Assembly (NCBI GenBank): GCA_964510065.1
Contig: CAZEAC010000015.1
Coordinates: 9,610-73,609, forward strand
DNA from: CAZEAC01 sp964510065
Lineage (GTDB): Bacteria > Bdellovibrionota_C > UBA2361 > CAIXSY01
DNA length: 64,000 nt
Reading direction: 5' to 3'
The notes beneath the pieces are model-generated. The model was not told the DNA's origin, searched no databases, and saw nothing but the letters and a program-made list of their open reading frames with translations. Position numbers and translations under genes: made by a program. Each line of letters starts with the position of its first letter. The first letter of the stretch is position 1. Positions 18,468 through 27,292 of the stretch are shown piece after piece.

Positions 18468-20732
18468 ATGTGGACCGCGCTATTTTCTATTACCCTTGGC
18501 CTAAGCGCTTTTCTCCTCTTCGCGATTCAGCCCTTTGCTGGAAAGGTGCTGATGCCGGTCTTCGGCGGCGCTCCCGCCGTTTGGTCGGCCTGTTTGGTCT
18601 TTTTTCAGTGCAGTGTGTTGGTCGGTTACGCGTATGCTTTAGTGGTTACAAAATATCTTTCACCGCGAAAACTCCTGATTTGTCATCTTCTCCTTTGCGC
18701 CTGTGCTTGCATCCAACTACCGATCTCTTTACTACTTCTACGTGACAGCGAGCGATCGGTAGCGCCGCTCTTCGCGGTACTAGAAAACTTAGTCTCAGGA
18801 TTTGGAGTCCTGGTGATCGCGTGTAGCGCAACATCGCCACTGCTGCAGGCAGTATACGGCCGAAAATCGCAAAACCCCTACCCGCTTTACATCGCAAGTA
18901 ACGCCGGAAGTTTCATCGCGCTTCTTAGCTATCCGTTTCTGATTGAACCGCTTCTCGATCTCCGTACCCAGGCCGCCTCTTGGAGCGTCTCTTTTATCGC
19001 CCTTATTCCGGCAGCGCTTAGTGCGCTTACTCTCAACACGGAGGGCGCGCATCCAGCCAAGGGTGATTCTCAAGGCATTGCCTTGAGAATCTGGCTTGAG
19101 TGGCTATGGATAAGTTTTGTCCCTTCAGCATTAATGATTGCGGTCACGCTACACCTCAGCGTCAACATCGCCTCAGTCCCGTTACTGTGGATATTTCCGC
19201 TCGCGCTATATCTGCTGAGTTACATCGTTGCTTTCATTGAGCGGGCACCAAGCGCCTCAAAGCTTCGTCGTACTGCCTGTCTACTACTCGTCGCACTCAC
19301 GCCGACTTTTGCTTACGAGATAAAAGGCATGTTGGCACTCTCCCTTGCAATTCACCTGCTATTGTTTTTCGTACTTGCACTGTATTGCCAAAGGCTGCTT
19401 TACGAGAAACGTCCCCGCGCCAGCGCGCTCACTTCCTTTTATTTTGCGACCGCGTGCGGTGGTGCGCTTGGCGGAATATTCGCGACATTTGTCGCCCCCT
19501 TTCTCTTTGCGACAGTAATTGAGTACCCACTTCTTGCCGCATCGGTGCTTTTCTGCGGTGTATCGTTGCGAGAACGGTCATGGTCACCGTTACTCTTCGC
19601 GCCGGCACTTTTTTTCGCCGTTGCCGCGATCGTCGCGGCAAAATATCAGTTAGCGCCTTTTTTTCTGCTGTTGTACGCGGTCTCTGCCGTGATCTGTTAC
19701 CTTATGGTCACCACTCCGCTTCGCTTTGCGTGTGCGTACGCGCTGCTGCTCGCTACATTTCTCGTGTGTGGACGGGATTCTCGACAGCGTGTCATCACGC
19801 AGGAAAGAAACTTCTTCGGTCCGAAAAAAGTTGTAATTCTCGAGCACGAGCAGCTCAAAGCACTATTTCATGGAACGACTGTGCATGGCTGCGAGTCACT
19901 TGATCCCGAACGTCCGCTGCCACAGTGCTACTATCATCCCCTCGGTCCAGCGGGCGACCTCTTTCGAGTACCCCGAAAGCCAGGCAATATCGCAATCATT
20001 GGCCTCGGTATTGGCAGCATGACCTGTCTTGCCAACCGCGCTGACAACATAAGCTATTTTGAGATCGATCCGATGGTCGAGAAGCTCGCTCGAACACATT
20101 TTACTGTATTACAACAATGTGGATCGCGCGCAAATGTCGTAATTGGTGACGGACGCTTATTGGTCGACAAGCTCGCTGATCACAGCCAAGCCATGGTGAT
20201 TATTGACGCGTTTTCTTCCGACGCAATCCCCACGCATCTTCTGACCGTCGAAGCAGTGCGTGGATATCTTCGAAAACTTATGCCTGATGGCATTCTTGTA
20301 TTTCACATATCGAACAATCACCTCGAGCTGGCGCCTCTTCTCGGAGCACTAGCCAAAGAAACTGGGCAACGGGCCTTAGAAAGAATTGATAATCCTCTCG
20401 AGGAGTCCCGCCCCCAAGACCAGCGCTATGCCTCACACTATGCTCTTATGACTCAAAATGAGGCTGTAATTCGCTCGCTTATCCACGAACTGCATTGGAA
20501 TGAAATTCGAGAACACTATTCCGGACGTGTCTGGACTGACGACTACTCCGAAGTAACAAAGGTACTTAAAGGACCTTGGAAAAAGCTCTCGCTGCTTACC
20601 AATTTTAGCCGTTTCTTCTCATCTCTGTGCTCTCCGTGTCTCTGTGGTTTTTCGAAAACAAACCACAGAGACACGGAGAGCACAGAGATGGAGCTGAGGA
20701 AGGGAAAAGTTACTATTGTTACAGAGCGCTAG
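18468..20732 (+). CDS. Membrane protein fused to a spermidine-synthase-like domain
   Basis: The 754-residue product starts with about a dozen membrane segments (LGLSAFLLFAIQPFAGKVLMP is typical of this fusion family) and ends in a Rossmann methyltransferase-like domain. The latter shows the SAM-type loop IIGLGIGSM, the acidic YFEIDPMVEKLA and IIDAFSSDAIPTHLL, as in spermidine synthases. Related fusions are widespread, but their substrate is unsettled; aminopropyl transfer is not proven. The last 45 or so residues, about 20620 to the stop, are encoded by a dispersed palindrome and are Cys/Ser rich, unlike the family. The stop overlaps the motE stop region. Confidence 0.82.
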   Translation: MWTALFSITLGLSAFLLFAIQPFAGKVLMPVFGGAPAVWSACLVFFQCSVLVGYAYALVVTKYLSPRKLLICHLLLCACACIQLPISLLLLRDSERSVAPLFAVLENLVSGFGVLVIACSATSPLLQAVYGRKSQNPYPLYIASNAGSFIALLSYPFLIEPLLDLRTQAASWSVSFIALIPAALSALTLNTEGAHPAKGDSQGIALRIWLEWLWISFVPSALMIAVTLHLSVNIASVPLLWIFPLALYLLSYIVAFIERAPSASKLRRTACLLLVALTPTFAYEIKGMLALSLAIHLLLFFVLALYCQRLLYEKRPRASALTSFYFATACGGALGGIFATFVAPFLFATVIEYPLLAASVLFCGVSLRERSWSPLLFAPALFFAVAAIVAAKYQLAPFFLLLYAVSAVICYLMVTTPLRFACAYALLLATFLVCGRDSRQRVITQERNFFGPKKVVILEHEQLKALFHGTTVHGCESLDPERPLPQCYYHPLGPAGDLFRVPRKPGNIAIIGLGIGSMTCLANRADNISYFEIDPMVEKLARTHFTVLQQCGSRANVVIGDGRLLVDKLADHSQAMVIIDAFSSDAIPTHLLTVEAVRGYLRKLMPDGILVFHISNNHLELAPLLGALAKETGQRALERIDNPLEESRPQDQRYASHYALMTQNEAVIRSLIHELHWNEIREHYSGRVWTDDYSEVTKVLKGPWKKLSLLTNFSRFFSSLCSPCLCGFSKTNHRDTESTEMELRKGKVTIVTER
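20620..20690. repeat. Perfect 31-bp palindrome inside a convergent gene end
   Basis: CATCTCTGTGCTCTCCGTGT and the following bases to 20650 pair exactly with 20660-20690 around a 9-base loop. A diverged relative is at 54181-54250. It lies within the 3' end of the spermidine-synthase fusion and next to the convergent motE stop. In RNA from either strand it would form a very stable hairpin. Confidence 0.9.
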
Positions 20733-21520
20733 AGATTTCGCTCGCTTAACAGTTTCGTAATCGCAAGCGCACGCTCCGGTGTCATCAGTGCGAGAATCTG
20801 ACCAATACGCTTTTCGGGCATCCGCTCGAGTAATGAAAGTGCAATCGTAATGTCGAGCTGCTCCATCAAGGTCGCTGCCTCCTGAGGCGCCATTGAACCA
20901 TAGACATTCGCGAGCTGATCAAGTTGAGTACTTCGCTTTTTGTCGTCTTTATCACGCTCGACACGAAGCTGCTCAGTGAGATCCTTTAGCTGCATAAGTT
21001 TAGAGACAAACTCCTTATCGCGCCGACCAACCTCTAGTTCACGTTCTTCAATCTTGCGGACACGCTCTTCAATCTCAGCGCGACGAGAATCCAATGAGGT
21101 AAGAATTTTAATCTCTTCTTTTCCATAAGGAAGGCTCGAGGCAGCCGCTCTATTCGTCACAAGTGACGCTTGAGCTTGTTGTACTGACACAACTCCTGTG
21201 CCTTCGAGAATCGCAATACTTGTCTTGATCACGACTACGAGCCCGACCAGGCAAAGCGCGGCAAGTATACCCCGATCTTTCTTTCTCGGCCCAAAACTAT
21301 CGGATTCACGCGGCATCGAAATTTCTTCGGCTACCGGTACTGGGTCTCGGGCCATGCTCGCCGATATGCTTTTGGCTATCTCTTTCGCCAATCCCGGCGG
21401 AACCTTTGAAGAGCTGGTCGTCACCTTGCTCTTTTGTACTTTGGAGAGGTTAGTACGTAGATCCTTATACAGCTCGATTGCTTCTTCGCGGCTCATACCT
21501 TTCTTTTTTGCCGTTGCCAT
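20729..21520 (-). CDS. motE: Flagellar MotE-like protein (MgtE N-terminal domain)
   Basis: The 263-residue product has a cytoplasmic charged N-terminus, one membrane segment (GILAALCLVGLVVVIKTSI, about residues 84-102) and a long coiled coil rich in Glu/Arg (140-185). A C-terminal MgtE-N/FliG-N-like helical domain contains YGSMAPQEAATLMEQLD and LMTPERALAITKLL. In flagellar operons this architecture is MotE, a periplasmic stator chaperone partner. It is the last gene of the flgB operon, two bases after fliJ. The gene symbol rests on domain order and context. Its FliG-N similarity does not make it a substitute for FliG. Confidence 0.75.
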   Translation of the reverse strand: MATAKKKGMSREEAIELYKDLRTNLSKVQKSKVTTSSSKVPPGLAKEIAKSISASMARDPVPVAEEISMPRESDSFGPRKKDRGILAALCLVGLVVVIKTSIAILEGTGVVSVQQAQASLVTNRAAASSLPYGKEEIKILTSLDSRRAEIEERVRKIEERELEVGRRDKEFVSKLMQLKDLTEQLRVERDKDDKKRSTQLDQLANVYGSMAPQEAATLMEQLDITIALSLLERMPEKRIGQILALMTPERALAITKLLSERNL

Positions 21521-21522
21521 AA

Positions 21523-21972
21523 CTATTCTCCATGCGTTGCGTTAAATCGTTGATTGCCAATTCGTTGCACTGAAATCTCATCTAAAAACTGCATCTCACC
21601 CTTGAGCGCCTGCTCGACATACTCGGCGCGGCGCTTCTCCTTGAGAAGCGAAATTGCCTTTTCATCTTTAGACGCCTCGATATAGCGTGCCATGGCTTGA
21701 TCTACTTTTTCCTGTGCGGCAATAATTGCGATCTCGGTTTTCCCGATCTCTTCAAGAAGCCGTTGTCCATACGCTTCAATCAAGAGCAGACGTTCAATTT
21801 GCACGACGTTTTCGTGCACAAAGTTAGAAGCCTGTGCTTGCCCTAACACTTCGAATCGTTCTTCAAGGGAATGGAGCTCGTAATAGGCATCCATCAAATC
21901 TCTCAGCTTTTCGCTCTTTAATAGCTTTCGATACTCAAGAACTTTCTCCAATCGAAACTTAAACTTCTTCAC
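21523..21972 (-). CDS. fliJ: Flagellar export protein FliJ
   Basis: The 149-residue all-helical coiled-coil protein begins MKKFKFRLEKVLEYRKLLKS, the FliJ hallmark start. FliJ is the central stalk and general chaperone of the flagellar export ATPase. Its ATG overlaps the fliI stop by four bases (ATGA), indicating translational coupling. Length fits the family. Confidence 0.88.
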   Translation of the reverse strand: MKKFKFRLEKVLEYRKLLKSEKLRDLMDAYYELHSLEERFEVLGQAQASNFVHENVVQIERLLLIEAYGQRLLEEIGKTEIAIIAAQEKVDQAMARYIEASKDEKAISLLKEKRRAEYVEQALKGEMQFLDEISVQRIGNQRFNATHGE

Positions 21973-23351
21973 GCGCTACCTCCCGGCTGAAGCGGCTGCG
22001 CACGCGGAGTCGGATTCTTAGGCGCGGTCTGCGTCACGGGCTTCGGTACCATAATTGAAGCATATTCGCGCCAGCTCTCTTGAATCGTCGTTCGTTCACT
22101 TGACTTCTGTCTTAGAAATTTCACGAGTGGCTCATTGAGCTCGATTGCGCGATCAACCTTAGGATTTTGTCCCGGCTTGTATGCCCCAATCGTGATCAGG
22201 TCCTCCGCTTCTTGATACGTCGCGAGCGCCTCGCGTCCTTGTGATGCCAACACCGACATTTCGTCTGAAACAAGGTCCGACATAACCCGAGAGACTGACT
22301 GCAGCACGTCTATCGCCGGATAGTGGCCTCTTTGCGCAAGTCGGCGCGAAAGCACTATGTGACCATCCAAAATTCCGCGCACTGCGTCGGCAACGGGCTC
22401 GTTCATGTCATCGCCTTCGACAAGCACGGTGTATAATCCAGTGATCGAGCCCTCGCCTTCACAGGTGCCGGCACGTTCAAGTAGCTTGGGCAACATCGCA
22501 AAGACAGAGGGTGTGTACCCGCGGGTACTTGGTGGTTCGCCTATCGCGAGGCCAACTTCACGCTGGGCCATAGCAAGGCGGGTAATCGAATCTATCATCA
22601 GTACAACTTTTTTACCCTGATCGCGGAAATATTCAGCGACCGCCGTGGCCATGAAGGCAGCACGAATTCGAAGTAGCGCCGACTCATTGCCCGTGGCGAC
22701 CACCACTACCGAGCGCTTAAGCCCTTCAGGTCCAAGATCTCGTTCGATGAATTCGCGCACTTCACGACCACGTTCACCGACTAGTCCGATAACGTTCACG
22801 TCGCTGTCTGAGTGCTTTGCAATCATTCCAAGAAGTGTAGATTTACCAACACCGGAGCCGGCCATAATACCAACGCGCTGTCCCATTCCCAACGTGAGAA
22901 AAGTGTTCATTGAGCGCACGCCTAGGTCGAATGCGGTCGCAATGCGCGCCCGCGTGACCGGATTCGGAGGACTTCGATAGAGCGGGATAGCATCGCCACC
23001 CGCCAGAAAGGGCATCCCATCAATCGGCTCACCAAGCGCGTTGATCACTCGACCTAAAAGACCGCGAGACACTAACGCATTGCTGCTCGCTCCAGTTGCA
23101 ACAATCGTCGCGCCCGGTGAAACACCATGGAGCTCCGCGAACGGCATCAGCAATACTCTGTCATGTCGAAATCCCACAACCTGCGCGTCGATCACCTCGC
23201 TACCGCGGCGAATAGTGACATGAGAGCCTACTGGAACAAGTGGACCATTACCTTCGATAACAAGCCCTGCGACATCGCTTACCGTTCCGCGCAGCTCAAA
23301 GGTGCTGGAAAGCGCCACCGCAGCATGCGCCTGCTCGAAGAAATCGGTCAT
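21969..23351 (-). CDS. fliI: Flagellum-specific export ATPase FliI
   Basis: The 460-residue product is related to the F1 beta subunit. Walker A AGSGVGKS is at residues 164-171, preceded by GVRSMNTFLTLGMGQRVGIM. Walker B is VVLMIDSITRLAMAQREV. GEPPSTRGYTPSVF and the C-terminal helical domain complete the family pattern. FliI energises and orders substrate entry to the flagellar type III export gate at the cytoplasmic membrane. It overlaps fliH by four bases. A Pro-rich tail (APKNPTPRAQPLQPG) at the C-terminus is unusual but unlikely to matter for catalysis. Confidence 0.95.
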   Translation of the reverse strand: MTDFFEQAHAAVALSSTFELRGTVSDVAGLVIEGNGPLVPVGSHVTIRRGSEVIDAQVVGFRHDRVLLMPFAELHGVSPGATIVATGASSNALVSRGLLGRVINALGEPIDGMPFLAGGDAIPLYRSPPNPVTRARIATAFDLGVRSMNTFLTLGMGQRVGIMAGSGVGKSTLLGMIAKHSDSDVNVIGLVGERGREVREFIERDLGPEGLKRSVVVVATGNESALLRIRAAFMATAVAEYFRDQGKKVVLMIDSITRLAMAQREVGLAIGEPPSTRGYTPSVFAMLPKLLERAGTCEGEGSITGLYTVLVEGDDMNEPVADAVRGILDGHIVLSRRLAQRGHYPAIDVLQSVSRVMSDLVSDEMSVLASQGREALATYQEAEDLITIGAYKPGQNPKVDRAIELNEPLVKFLRQKSSERTTIQESWREYASIMVPKPVTQTAPKNPTPRAQPLQPGGSA

Positions 23352-24148
23352 TTGATTACCTTCACGATGCTACTTTTCATTCGGTTCCAGGCCTCATCGA
23401 TTCGGAAGTCAATTTCTCCAGCAGTAGTTTCGACAACGCAGCCTGAGCGAATCGACGGATCCGCCTCAAAATTCCATCCGTCGCCCTGCGGTACACCTTT
23501 GCTGCCGAGCCCGACAACTTCCACAAATTCCATATCTTGAGGACTAATGCGCACTCGCTTTATTTGAGCCGTTCCACATCGCGAAAGAGCTTCTTTTACC
23601 AGCGCACCGATATATTCCGGATTCACCTCGACCGCATGCTCAATAATTTTTTCACTAATTTCGACGACAAGTTTGACGGCATCTCGCTGAATAGCTGCAA
23701 GATTCTCAGTAAGTTGTTGGCTTACGTCTTGCACAACAGTCTGAAGCGCCTGCTCCATCGCTCCCAGTCTCTCTTTGTTAAGAGCGTCGGCTTCAGCGAA
23801 TCCCTCGGCCTTTGCCTTTTCGTACAGCTCAGCCTTGAGTTTCTCCAGATCTTCCGGGAGAATCTTAATTCGGCGATCTACTTCCTCAGTTTTTGCTTCT
23901 GCGCCGCTCATCGCAAGGTGCGCGGGAAGATGCCAGAGCTGAGTGCCGCCTTCTGCAGTGCGCCCACCAAAATCCGCGAACATTGGATCGGTACCGACTC
24001 GACACACACTGGTTACCTCGAAAGTGCTTGGCTCAAATTCGTTGCGATCGAACTTCTCGCCGACGATTTCCCAGCTCGTATCAGCATATTCGGTGCTTTG
24101 ATACGTAAGCTGAGTTATGTTTTCGGGTGTCTTGGTGGTCGCCGGCAT
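23348..24148 (-). CDS. fliH: Flagellar assembly protein FliH
   Basis: The 266-residue product binds and restrains FliI. The middle is a charged helix (LPEDLEKLKAELYEKAKAEGF). The C-terminal half has the FliH/V-ATPase E-like pattern: KLVVEISEKIIEHAVEVNPEYIGALVKEAL, then KRVRISPQDMEFV and a final beta segment. The first 90 residues (TTKTPENITQLTYQSTEYAD...) are not conserved and may be disordered. It begins 18 bases after the fliF stop, with no fliG between them, which is unusual. Confidence 0.85.
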   Translation of the reverse strand: MPATTKTPENITQLTYQSTEYADTSWEIVGEKFDRNEFEPSTFEVTSVCRVGTDPMFADFGGRTAEGGTQLWHLPAHLAMSGAEAKTEEVDRRIKILPEDLEKLKAELYEKAKAEGFAEADALNKERLGAMEQALQTVVQDVSQQLTENLAAIQRDAVKLVVEISEKIIEHAVEVNPEYIGALVKEALSRCGTAQIKRVRISPQDMEFVEVVGLGSKGVPQGDGWNFEADPSIRSGCVVETTAGEIDFRIDEAWNRMKSSIVKVIK

Positions 24149-24166
24149 AACGTATTAACTCTCCTA

Positions 24167-25810
24167 CTACAGGCGCCCATCATTGAGCCAATACCGAATC
24201 AACAATGCAGCCTGTTGGGGATTCTCTTTCACGATTCGCGAGTTCTCTGCCATAAGCTCCTCAAGCTGCTCGAGGTCGACGGTCGGTTCAAACGCAGGGA
24301 GCTGCGCTTTCTGACGCTCAGCGTCTATTTCAGCCTCAAGCTCTGAAAGCCCAGTCGGCAATAACCGCGCAAGATCCACCTCCGCCTCGGTCGGCGTCAC
24401 GAGGAACTTGACGAGCGGCTTTACAATCACAAAGAAGAAGAAGACCAGAAAGAGTATTGGCGCAACCAATGGCAAGATTTTGAGGCTTGTGTTAACCAGT
24501 TTGCCGTCAAGCGCGTTGGTCATATCAGTATCGGAGACATAGAATGGAATATTTTCAACGGTTACAAGGTCGCCTCTGCTATTATCAAAACCGACAGCAC
24601 TTTTTACCACTGACTCAATTCTGGACAGTGTCTCGGAATCCAGCGGCTTAAACTCCTTGGCCGCTGTCGCCGCCGCGCCCTCGGGAATCTCGTAGGTGCC
24701 GTCGACAAGCACCGCCGCGGAAAGCCGCACAAGCTTGCCTCGAGGCATCGAGCTTTTCGAAACAGCGCGAGTTACTTCGTAGTTTTTAACGTTTTCCTTG
24801 CGATTCGCCTGCTCATTATTGGAACCTTGAGGCGCGAGCAAACTCGTGTCTTGAGTCAGGTTGCTGACTACGCCTGGTACGCCACCACGTTGGCTCGCAC
24901 CAACACCCTCTTCAATCGAACGCTCTGAGCGAATTACTTGTCCACCAGGATCAAAACTCTCCTCTTCTCGTTCGTTGCTTGAGAAATCAAGATCCGCGGT
25001 CACCCGAGCGATGACTTTGTCAGCGCCAATTACCTTGGAAAGCATCTGTTCGATTCTTTGCACGTAGCCTTTTTCAACTTCGCGCTGATACTGCAAACGG
25101 GTCGCTTCGACGCTAAGACTTTCCTCGCCCTCGTCCTTCGGCGTAAGTAGATTTCCCTTGACGTCGACGATATTGACATTCTCTGGCTTGAGTCCTTCAA
25201 CCGCGCCCGAGACAAGGTTAGCGATGCCCTTAATCTGTTTCTTATCGAGCTCTCCACCAATACGAAGCTTGACCAGCACCGACGCAGTTGGCTCCATTGC
25301 TTTCTTTGCGAAAACCGATTTCTCCGGTCGAGTAATGTGTACACGCGCGCTTTCGACGCTTTCGATTGTAGTGATAGTACGCTCAAGTTCACCCTGGATA
25401 GCACGCTGGTACAACGTCCATTCCTCGGTCACGGTTCGGCCAAGCTTTGTGACATCGAATAATTCAAAACCGACGGTGCCTTTTTTCGGGACACCTTCAC
25501 CAGCAAGCGAGATGCGAAGTTCAGGAATAATCTCCGGTGGATTAACCGCGATAGTTCCTCCGTCGGCACGGACTTCATAATTAATTTTCTGCTGCTTAAG
25601 CCGCTCGATTACAGCCGCTGAGTCCGCCGCCTCCAAGTTCGAATAAAGCACGGCATATCCCGGTTTATTCGCCCATTTTGAGACGAAGATAATTCCCGAT
25701 ACCGATCCGACCACCAAAAGTGGGAAGATAATTTTCTGAATCAGCGGCAACTTTACAAACCAGTTGGTTAGTTCGCCGAGAATCGCGCTAGGGTCAATAG
25801 ATTTTGCCAC
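24167..25810 (-). CDS. fliF: Flagellar MS-ring protein FliF
   Basis: The 547-residue product has two membrane segments: about residues 25-45 (IIFPLLVVGSVSGIIFVS) and about 448-468 (LPLVAPILFLVFFFFVIV). Between them lies the periplasmic YscJ/FliF domain with GYAVLYSNL, VHITRPEKSVFA and ASVLVKLRIGG. The cytoplasmic tail ends in ENPQQAALLIRYWLNDGRL, matching the FliG-binding C-terminus of the family, so FliG should exist in this organism. FliF polymerises in the inner membrane as the base of rotor and export gate. Confidence 0.95.
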   Translation of the reverse strand: MAKSIDPSAILGELTNWFVKLPLIQKIIFPLLVVGSVSGIIFVSKWANKPGYAVLYSNLEAADSAAVIERLKQQKINYEVRADGGTIAVNPPEIIPELRISLAGEGVPKKGTVGFELFDVTKLGRTVTEEWTLYQRAIQGELERTITTIESVESARVHITRPEKSVFAKKAMEPTASVLVKLRIGGELDKKQIKGIANLVSGAVEGLKPENVNIVDVKGNLLTPKDEGEESLSVEATRLQYQREVEKGYVQRIEQMLSKVIGADKVIARVTADLDFSSNEREEESFDPGGQVIRSERSIEEGVGASQRGGVPGVVSNLTQDTSLLAPQGSNNEQANRKENVKNYEVTRAVSKSSMPRGKLVRLSAAVLVDGTYEIPEGAAATAAKEFKPLDSETLSRIESVVKSAVGFDNSRGDLVTVENIPFYVSDTDMTNALDGKLVNTSLKILPLVAPILFLVFFFFVIVKPLVKFLVTPTEAEVDLARLLPTGLSELEAEIDAERQKAQLPAFEPTVDLEQLEELMAENSRIVKENPQQAALLIRYWLNDGRL

Positions 25811-25843
25811 GTGTTTTTAGCTCCATCAAAGTGGTAACGCGCG

Positions 25844-26158
25844 TTATACCTGGGTCCGAATTACTTCTTCGTACGCGCGGATTATCTTCGCGCGTATCGT
25901 GTTCATCAATTGAAAGGCTATGTCAGCTTTTTCTAGGGCAATTGCCGCTCCGTGCGAGGTAAAGCCGTCTTTCCCCAGCGTGAGCCCTTCAATCTGTTGG
26001 TCTGCCGAATGTTGGAGGTCGTCGACCTCACGAATCGCATCGCTCAACATGTCATTAAATGGTTTTCCACCCTGTGCCGGTGCACTCTCTTCGGGGCCTT
26101 TGATATTCTTAATTTGCTCGATGCCGGGGAAATTTTTGGAAATTCCACTAATACTCAT
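25844..26158 (-). CDS. fliE: Flagellar hook-basal body protein FliE
   Basis: The 104-residue product is helical and lacks a signal peptide, as expected for a protein exported by the flagellar type III system. PFNDMLSDAIREVDDLQHSADQQ and the C-terminal ADIAFQLMNTIRAKIIRAYEEVI are typical of FliE. FliE joins the MS ring to the proximal rod. It lies between flgC and fliF in the usual order. Confidence 0.93.
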   Translation of the reverse strand: MSISGISKNFPGIEQIKNIKGPEESAPAQGGKPFNDMLSDAIREVDDLQHSADQQIEGLTLGKDGFTSHGAAIALEKADIAFQLMNTIRAKIIRAYEEVIRTQV

Positions 26159-26170
26159 ACGTCCTTCTCC

Positions 26171-26599
26171 TTACACAGTCTGAGATAAAGTCGATGCATC
26201 GCGCTCCATTTGCCGCGCTGTTTCGATCGCAGTGACATTGGCCTGATACAGTCTGCTTGCTGACATCAGATCGGTCATGGTCGTCACGACGTTAATATTC
26301 GGATATGCGACGTAGCCATTCTTGTCAGCGTCGGGGTGACCAGGCTGAAAAACCAATTTTGGCGGCTGCTGGTCCTCTACCACCGCGAGGACCTCTGGTT
26401 TCGCTACTGAAAGATTGTCGAGGTCGTCACTGAATCCGTTGTTCATTTCGCGGGCGACTTGCACGATATCTTTTCGCTTATAGGGACCACCATCGGGGGT
26501 CCGCGTGGTCTCGGCATTGGCAATATTTGACGCGAGTGTATTAACGCGAAGCCGCGTTGCACTTAATCCATACGCAAGAATATCTATTGCATTCGCCAT
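26171..26599 (-). CDS. flgC: Flagellar proximal rod protein FlgC
   Basis: The 142-residue product has the rod-protein N-terminus GLSATRLRVNTLASNIANAE and C-terminus YQANVTAIETARQMERDASTL, which form the paired helices of axial proteins. The central part includes YVAYPNINVVTTMTDLM. It overlaps the flgB stop by one base. Confidence 0.94.
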   Translation of the reverse strand: MANAIDILAYGLSATRLRVNTLASNIANAETTRTPDGGPYKRKDIVQVAREMNNGFSDDLDNLSVAKPEVLAVVEDQQPPKLVFQPGHPDADKNGYVAYPNINVVTTMTDLMSASRLYQANVTAIETARQMERDASTLSQTV

Positions 26600-27012
26600 T
26601 AGCTACGCGCCTCCCGAATCGCAAATTTCAACATACCGAGCTTCTTTCGTAAAAATCTTGTCGCCGCTGAGTACTTTCCGCTGTTATAGGCAAGCCGCCC
26701 CATCTGCAGATCAATGTCAACGTTGTTCCCGTCGGCACGAGTTGTGCCGGACAGATCATCAACTACTCGCGAGGATGAATCGGAGGTCGTATCGAGATGT
26801 CGCGCATTAGTTTTCTTGAGCTCTTGTCCAGGGTCTTTTCCCATCGCCCGTGCGAGTTCGCCGGCAAAGTTAAGATCTTTGGCTCGAAATCCTGGTGTCT
26901 CGGCATTTGCGACATTGCCAGCAATGAGCGTGTTGCGACGCTGAGTCAGGTCCAGATTCTTTTCGAGTCCCCGAGTAGTACTGTCCAACATCCGATCAAG
27001 CAGCAGCTTCAT
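26599..27012 (-). CDS. flgB: Flagellar proximal rod protein FlgB
   Basis: The 137-residue product contains RRNTLIAGNVANAETPGFRA, the flagellar rod signature, and DIDLQMGRLAYNSGKYSAATRFL near the C-terminus. It is the first gene of the eight-gene minus-strand operon reaching motE. A weak sigma-54-like element is about 60-70 bases upstream. Confidence 0.94.
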   Translation of the reverse strand: MKLLLDRMLDSTTRGLEKNLDLTQRRNTLIAGNVANAETPGFRAKDLNFAGELARAMGKDPGQELKKTNARHLDTTSDSSSRVVDDLSGTTRADGNNVDIDLQMGRLAYNSGKYSAATRFLRKKLGMLKFAIREARS

Positions 27013-27043
27013 ACAAACTCCGTGTTGTGGTACGCCAAGTAAG

Positions 27044-27084
27044 ATAGGGCGACCCTATAGGCTGCAATGCAAGCGCCGTGCACA
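27044..27084 (-). promoter_or_regulatory. Candidate flgB promoter region with palindrome
   Basis: On the minus strand GTGCAC-GGCGC-TTGCAT at 27084-27068 has the exact spacing and -12 TTGCA of a sigma-54 promoter. The -24 box differs from TGGCAC in its first two bases. A perfect palindrome, ATAGGG-CGA-CCCTAT, lies at 27044-27058, near the predicted start point. This is weaker than the motA promoter. Confidence 0.35.
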
Positions 27085-27292
27085 GAAAAATGCCGAAATT
27101 ATTGTTTGCTTTTAATATGTTAGCAATTGAATCGCGTTGAACTCTTGTCCGCCTGCGTCAATTAATTGGCGTAACTTTTGCTGACATTGCGAACAACCAT
27201 TCGGAACATTGCTGCAGCACCAGTGGCTACGCCAATAACATGTTTGTAGGGGCAGTGTATCGTCAGAAAAACTGGCGAGAATTGTACAGGGG

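Noticed and set aside
20729..21520. MotE-like protein as the missing FliG
   Set aside because: It has only a FliG-N/MgtE-N-like end, a membrane anchor and a coiled coil; the torque-generating FliG C domain is absent.
23537..24346. Plus-strand 269-codon open frame over fliH and fliF
   Set aside because: It is antisense to two well-supported flagellar genes and shows no family pattern.
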